A stretch of 64,000 nt of DNA, from assembly GCA_013398175.1 (NCBI GenBank), contig VZRZ01005967.1, forward strand, positions 283,217 to 347,216, in the 5' to 3' direction. Positions 62,301 to 64,000 of the stretch are shown here, piece after piece. Each line of letters begins with the position of its first letter. Positions within the stretch are counted from its first letter, which is position 1. The DNA comes from Climacteris rufus (taxonomy: Eukaryota; Chordata; Aves; Passeriformes; Climacteridae). The notes under the pieces were generated by a model that was not told the DNA's origin, ran no database searches, and saw nothing but the letters and a program-made list of their open reading frames with translations. The position numbers and the translations under genes were made by a program.

Positions 62301-64000
62301 GTATTCACAAGGATGAAGGCTAGGGAAAAACCTGTTAATGCATATTTAATTTGTGATTTTTAGATTTTGATAAAGTAATTCTCTCAGACAAGTAGAAGAA
62401 GAGTCTGAACTAAGGCTATGCTGTTCTTTATATCAAGATGCAGAACTTACTCTAACAATAGAAATGATGGCTCTTTTTGTTGCTCTTCCCACTCATACAA
62501 TTTTAATGGCATGGGAGGAACTGTGTGTACTATTAGCCTTGGGCTTTTGTTAATTGTGATCTTTGGTGTACTATAAAATATACGTCCACGGGTTATAATT
62601 AGTGGAAGCCTCCCCAATAATTAAATGACATCTGCTTTTCATCAGAATCATGGCTGAGTTAACCCCAGAGCCATGGTTTTTCACAGGCTTTCCACAGCCT
62701 CCCGGGATGCTCGGCCAGGGCTGTTGGCCCTGTCAGTGCCCGGGAAGATGAAGGGAAACACAGTCCTGGGCTGGCTGCTTTGGCAGTCAAGATGGGGAAA
62801 GTGCCATCTGCATAGCAGCTGCTGTTCCTCTGGCCTCGATTAATTTATCTCATATTGCATAATAGCCAACATTTTTTTCCTTTGTGCAGTGTTTGACCTT
62901 CTGGGACCATCATTTTCCCCTGGCATGTGTGGGTGTATTTTTTCCCTTATCTCTTCTATGACAAGCCTTGTCTCAGGCCATGTTTTTAGGTCCTTTTGCA
63001 ACATTCTGCCACCTTGAGCTGGTTTTGCTCTGCCTGGGTGAGTGTGGGCTCTTGGGGAGAGAAGGCTCACACAGCTCCTGCCTGTCCAGGAGTGTGTGCA
63101 GTCCCTGGTGTCCTGCTCCTCTTTTCTCACTTCCATCCCCAGGAGCTTGTTAGACCTCAGCCCTCTGATGGATTAAGAGAGGAGGCCTGCCTGAGGCTGT
63201 TTCTGATACACATAATAGGAAGGGAAGTAGAAAGCAGCTGTTGATGAATTTATCTTGGAAGTGCAAGTGGTTCATCTTGTTGCTTTCAGGCGATCTCACA
63301 AGTTACTTCATTGAAACTCTTGCAAATTTCACGTAGCCCCCACTGGTTTTGCGTTTATCTGCTTTATTCCCTAATCAAACAGAAAACCCCAAACCAGCTC
63401 ATTTGGACAGAATTACAGTGCAACATCTGTTTGAAAAGCAAACAGTGTTTGTGAAGATTATGGTTATCAAATGGTTGCTCTGAAACAAAAATCAAATATG
63501 AAATGAAACAAAACTCCCTAGCTTCTACAGTTTTGCTCCGTGAGCTTACTGCATTTGGGGAAGAGAAGGGAGTAAATGCAGAAGGAAAGGAATGCAGCTT
63601 GAAAGTAACCCACTTTTTCAGCTGAAGAGTTTTTCTCATTACTATTGTCTAAGTTGGAAATAGCTTTGAGGATTACATTCATGTGGTCTACACCAGAATC
63701 ATTCATTTGAACTATTTCTAACTAGGTATTTCTTTTCCCTGGAAATGTAGTTTATCTTGCTGCTTTCTTGCAGCATGTGGCCATTTTGCACAGGGAATAT
63801 TTGATTGGAAATAAATGAAGATTGCTTTTGGTTTGGCTTTCTTTCCTCAGGATATGAATGGGGATCTGTCTCACTCCCCCACCCCTTTGTTTTTTTCTTT
63901 TCATGGGGGGAAATTACTTAAATGACTCAAATTTACTGTACCATGACAGAGCATCATGCACAGAACACTAGAAGCAGAAGGCAGATACAAGGTTAAATTT
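59351..64000. other. Intron segment with no gene recognised
   Basis: Ordinary intron to the end of the window. A CpG-containing AT-rich stretch at about 61681-61830 has a conserved-element look (see findings). There are GC-richer patches near 61020-61140 and 62690-62800. Open frames are all below about 115 codons and anonymous. The next EXT1 exon is not reached. Confidence 0.55.

Larger units (their letters stand above)
691..64000 (+). other. EXT1: EXT1 intron 1 (5' portion; continues beyond the window)
   Basis: No second EXT1 exon was found. Exon 2 should begin by completing Lys321 and continuing with the Tyr-Asp-Tyr-Arg-Glu segment, which I do not see in any frame. EXT1 intron 1 is very large in vertebrates (hundreds of kb in human, from general knowledge), so 63 kb without an exon is expected. 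The composition is that of ordinary avian intron. The sub-features below are the only structured elements I could support. Confidence 0.85.

Noticed and set aside
1..64000. CRISPR arrays, phage, operons, insertion sequences or other prokaryotic systems
   Set aside because: Splice sites, intron composition, CpG depletion and CR1 show vertebrate nuclear DNA. The only regular repeat is a minisatellite without spacers.

Overview
This window reads as vertebrate nuclear DNA, most likely from a bird. It opens inside the first coding exon of EXT1 (exostosin-1, the heparan sulfate co-polymerase). The EXT1 frame is open from base 2 to base 690 and stops at a textbook splice donor (gtaagt at 691-696). 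The other ~63.3 kb is best explained as the 5' part of EXT1 intron 1, which is known to be extremely long in vertebrates. The avian call rests on one old CR1-type LINE 3' end, the near absence of other transposons, and an EXT1 protein that is close to the human one as I recall it, with no length change. A crocodilian or turtle cannot be excluded.

Layout: 1-690 EXT1 exon 1 (3' part). 1-~1360 CpG-rich flank. ~1360-9150 ordinary intron with small low-complexity tracts. 9151-9545 an odd CpG-retaining segment with pol III-type A and B boxes. 9546-24330 ordinary intron. 24330-24840 a CpG-retaining block. 24840-34010 ordinary intron with a (GGGA)n tract and a T19 run. 34011-34255 a CR1 fragment on the minus strand, followed by a CpG-dense patch and an LTR-like promoter/polyA arrangement. 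36326-36535 a 25-bp minisatellite. 37402-37464 a decayed tRNA-Arg-like sequence. 37580-37595 a CTCF-like site. 37883-37995 a MIR-like SINE relic. 37996-58860 mostly featureless intron with a CpG micro-island at ~51.94-52.07 kb. 58865-59350 (minus) a possible broken WD40-repeat retrocopy. 59350-64000 featureless apart from one stretch with the look of a conserved noncoding element.

There is only one supportable protein-coding gene, so gene cooperation and operons do not apply. The other open frames are short, overlap each other on both strands, resemble no family I recognise, and fit chance or repeat-driven openness. I found no CRISPR array, intact mobile element, complete tRNA or rRNA gene, or new multi-gene system. 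The items worth a second look are the relics (tRNA-like, MIR-like, WD40-like), the minisatellite, and the CpG-retaining islands that may be regulatory.
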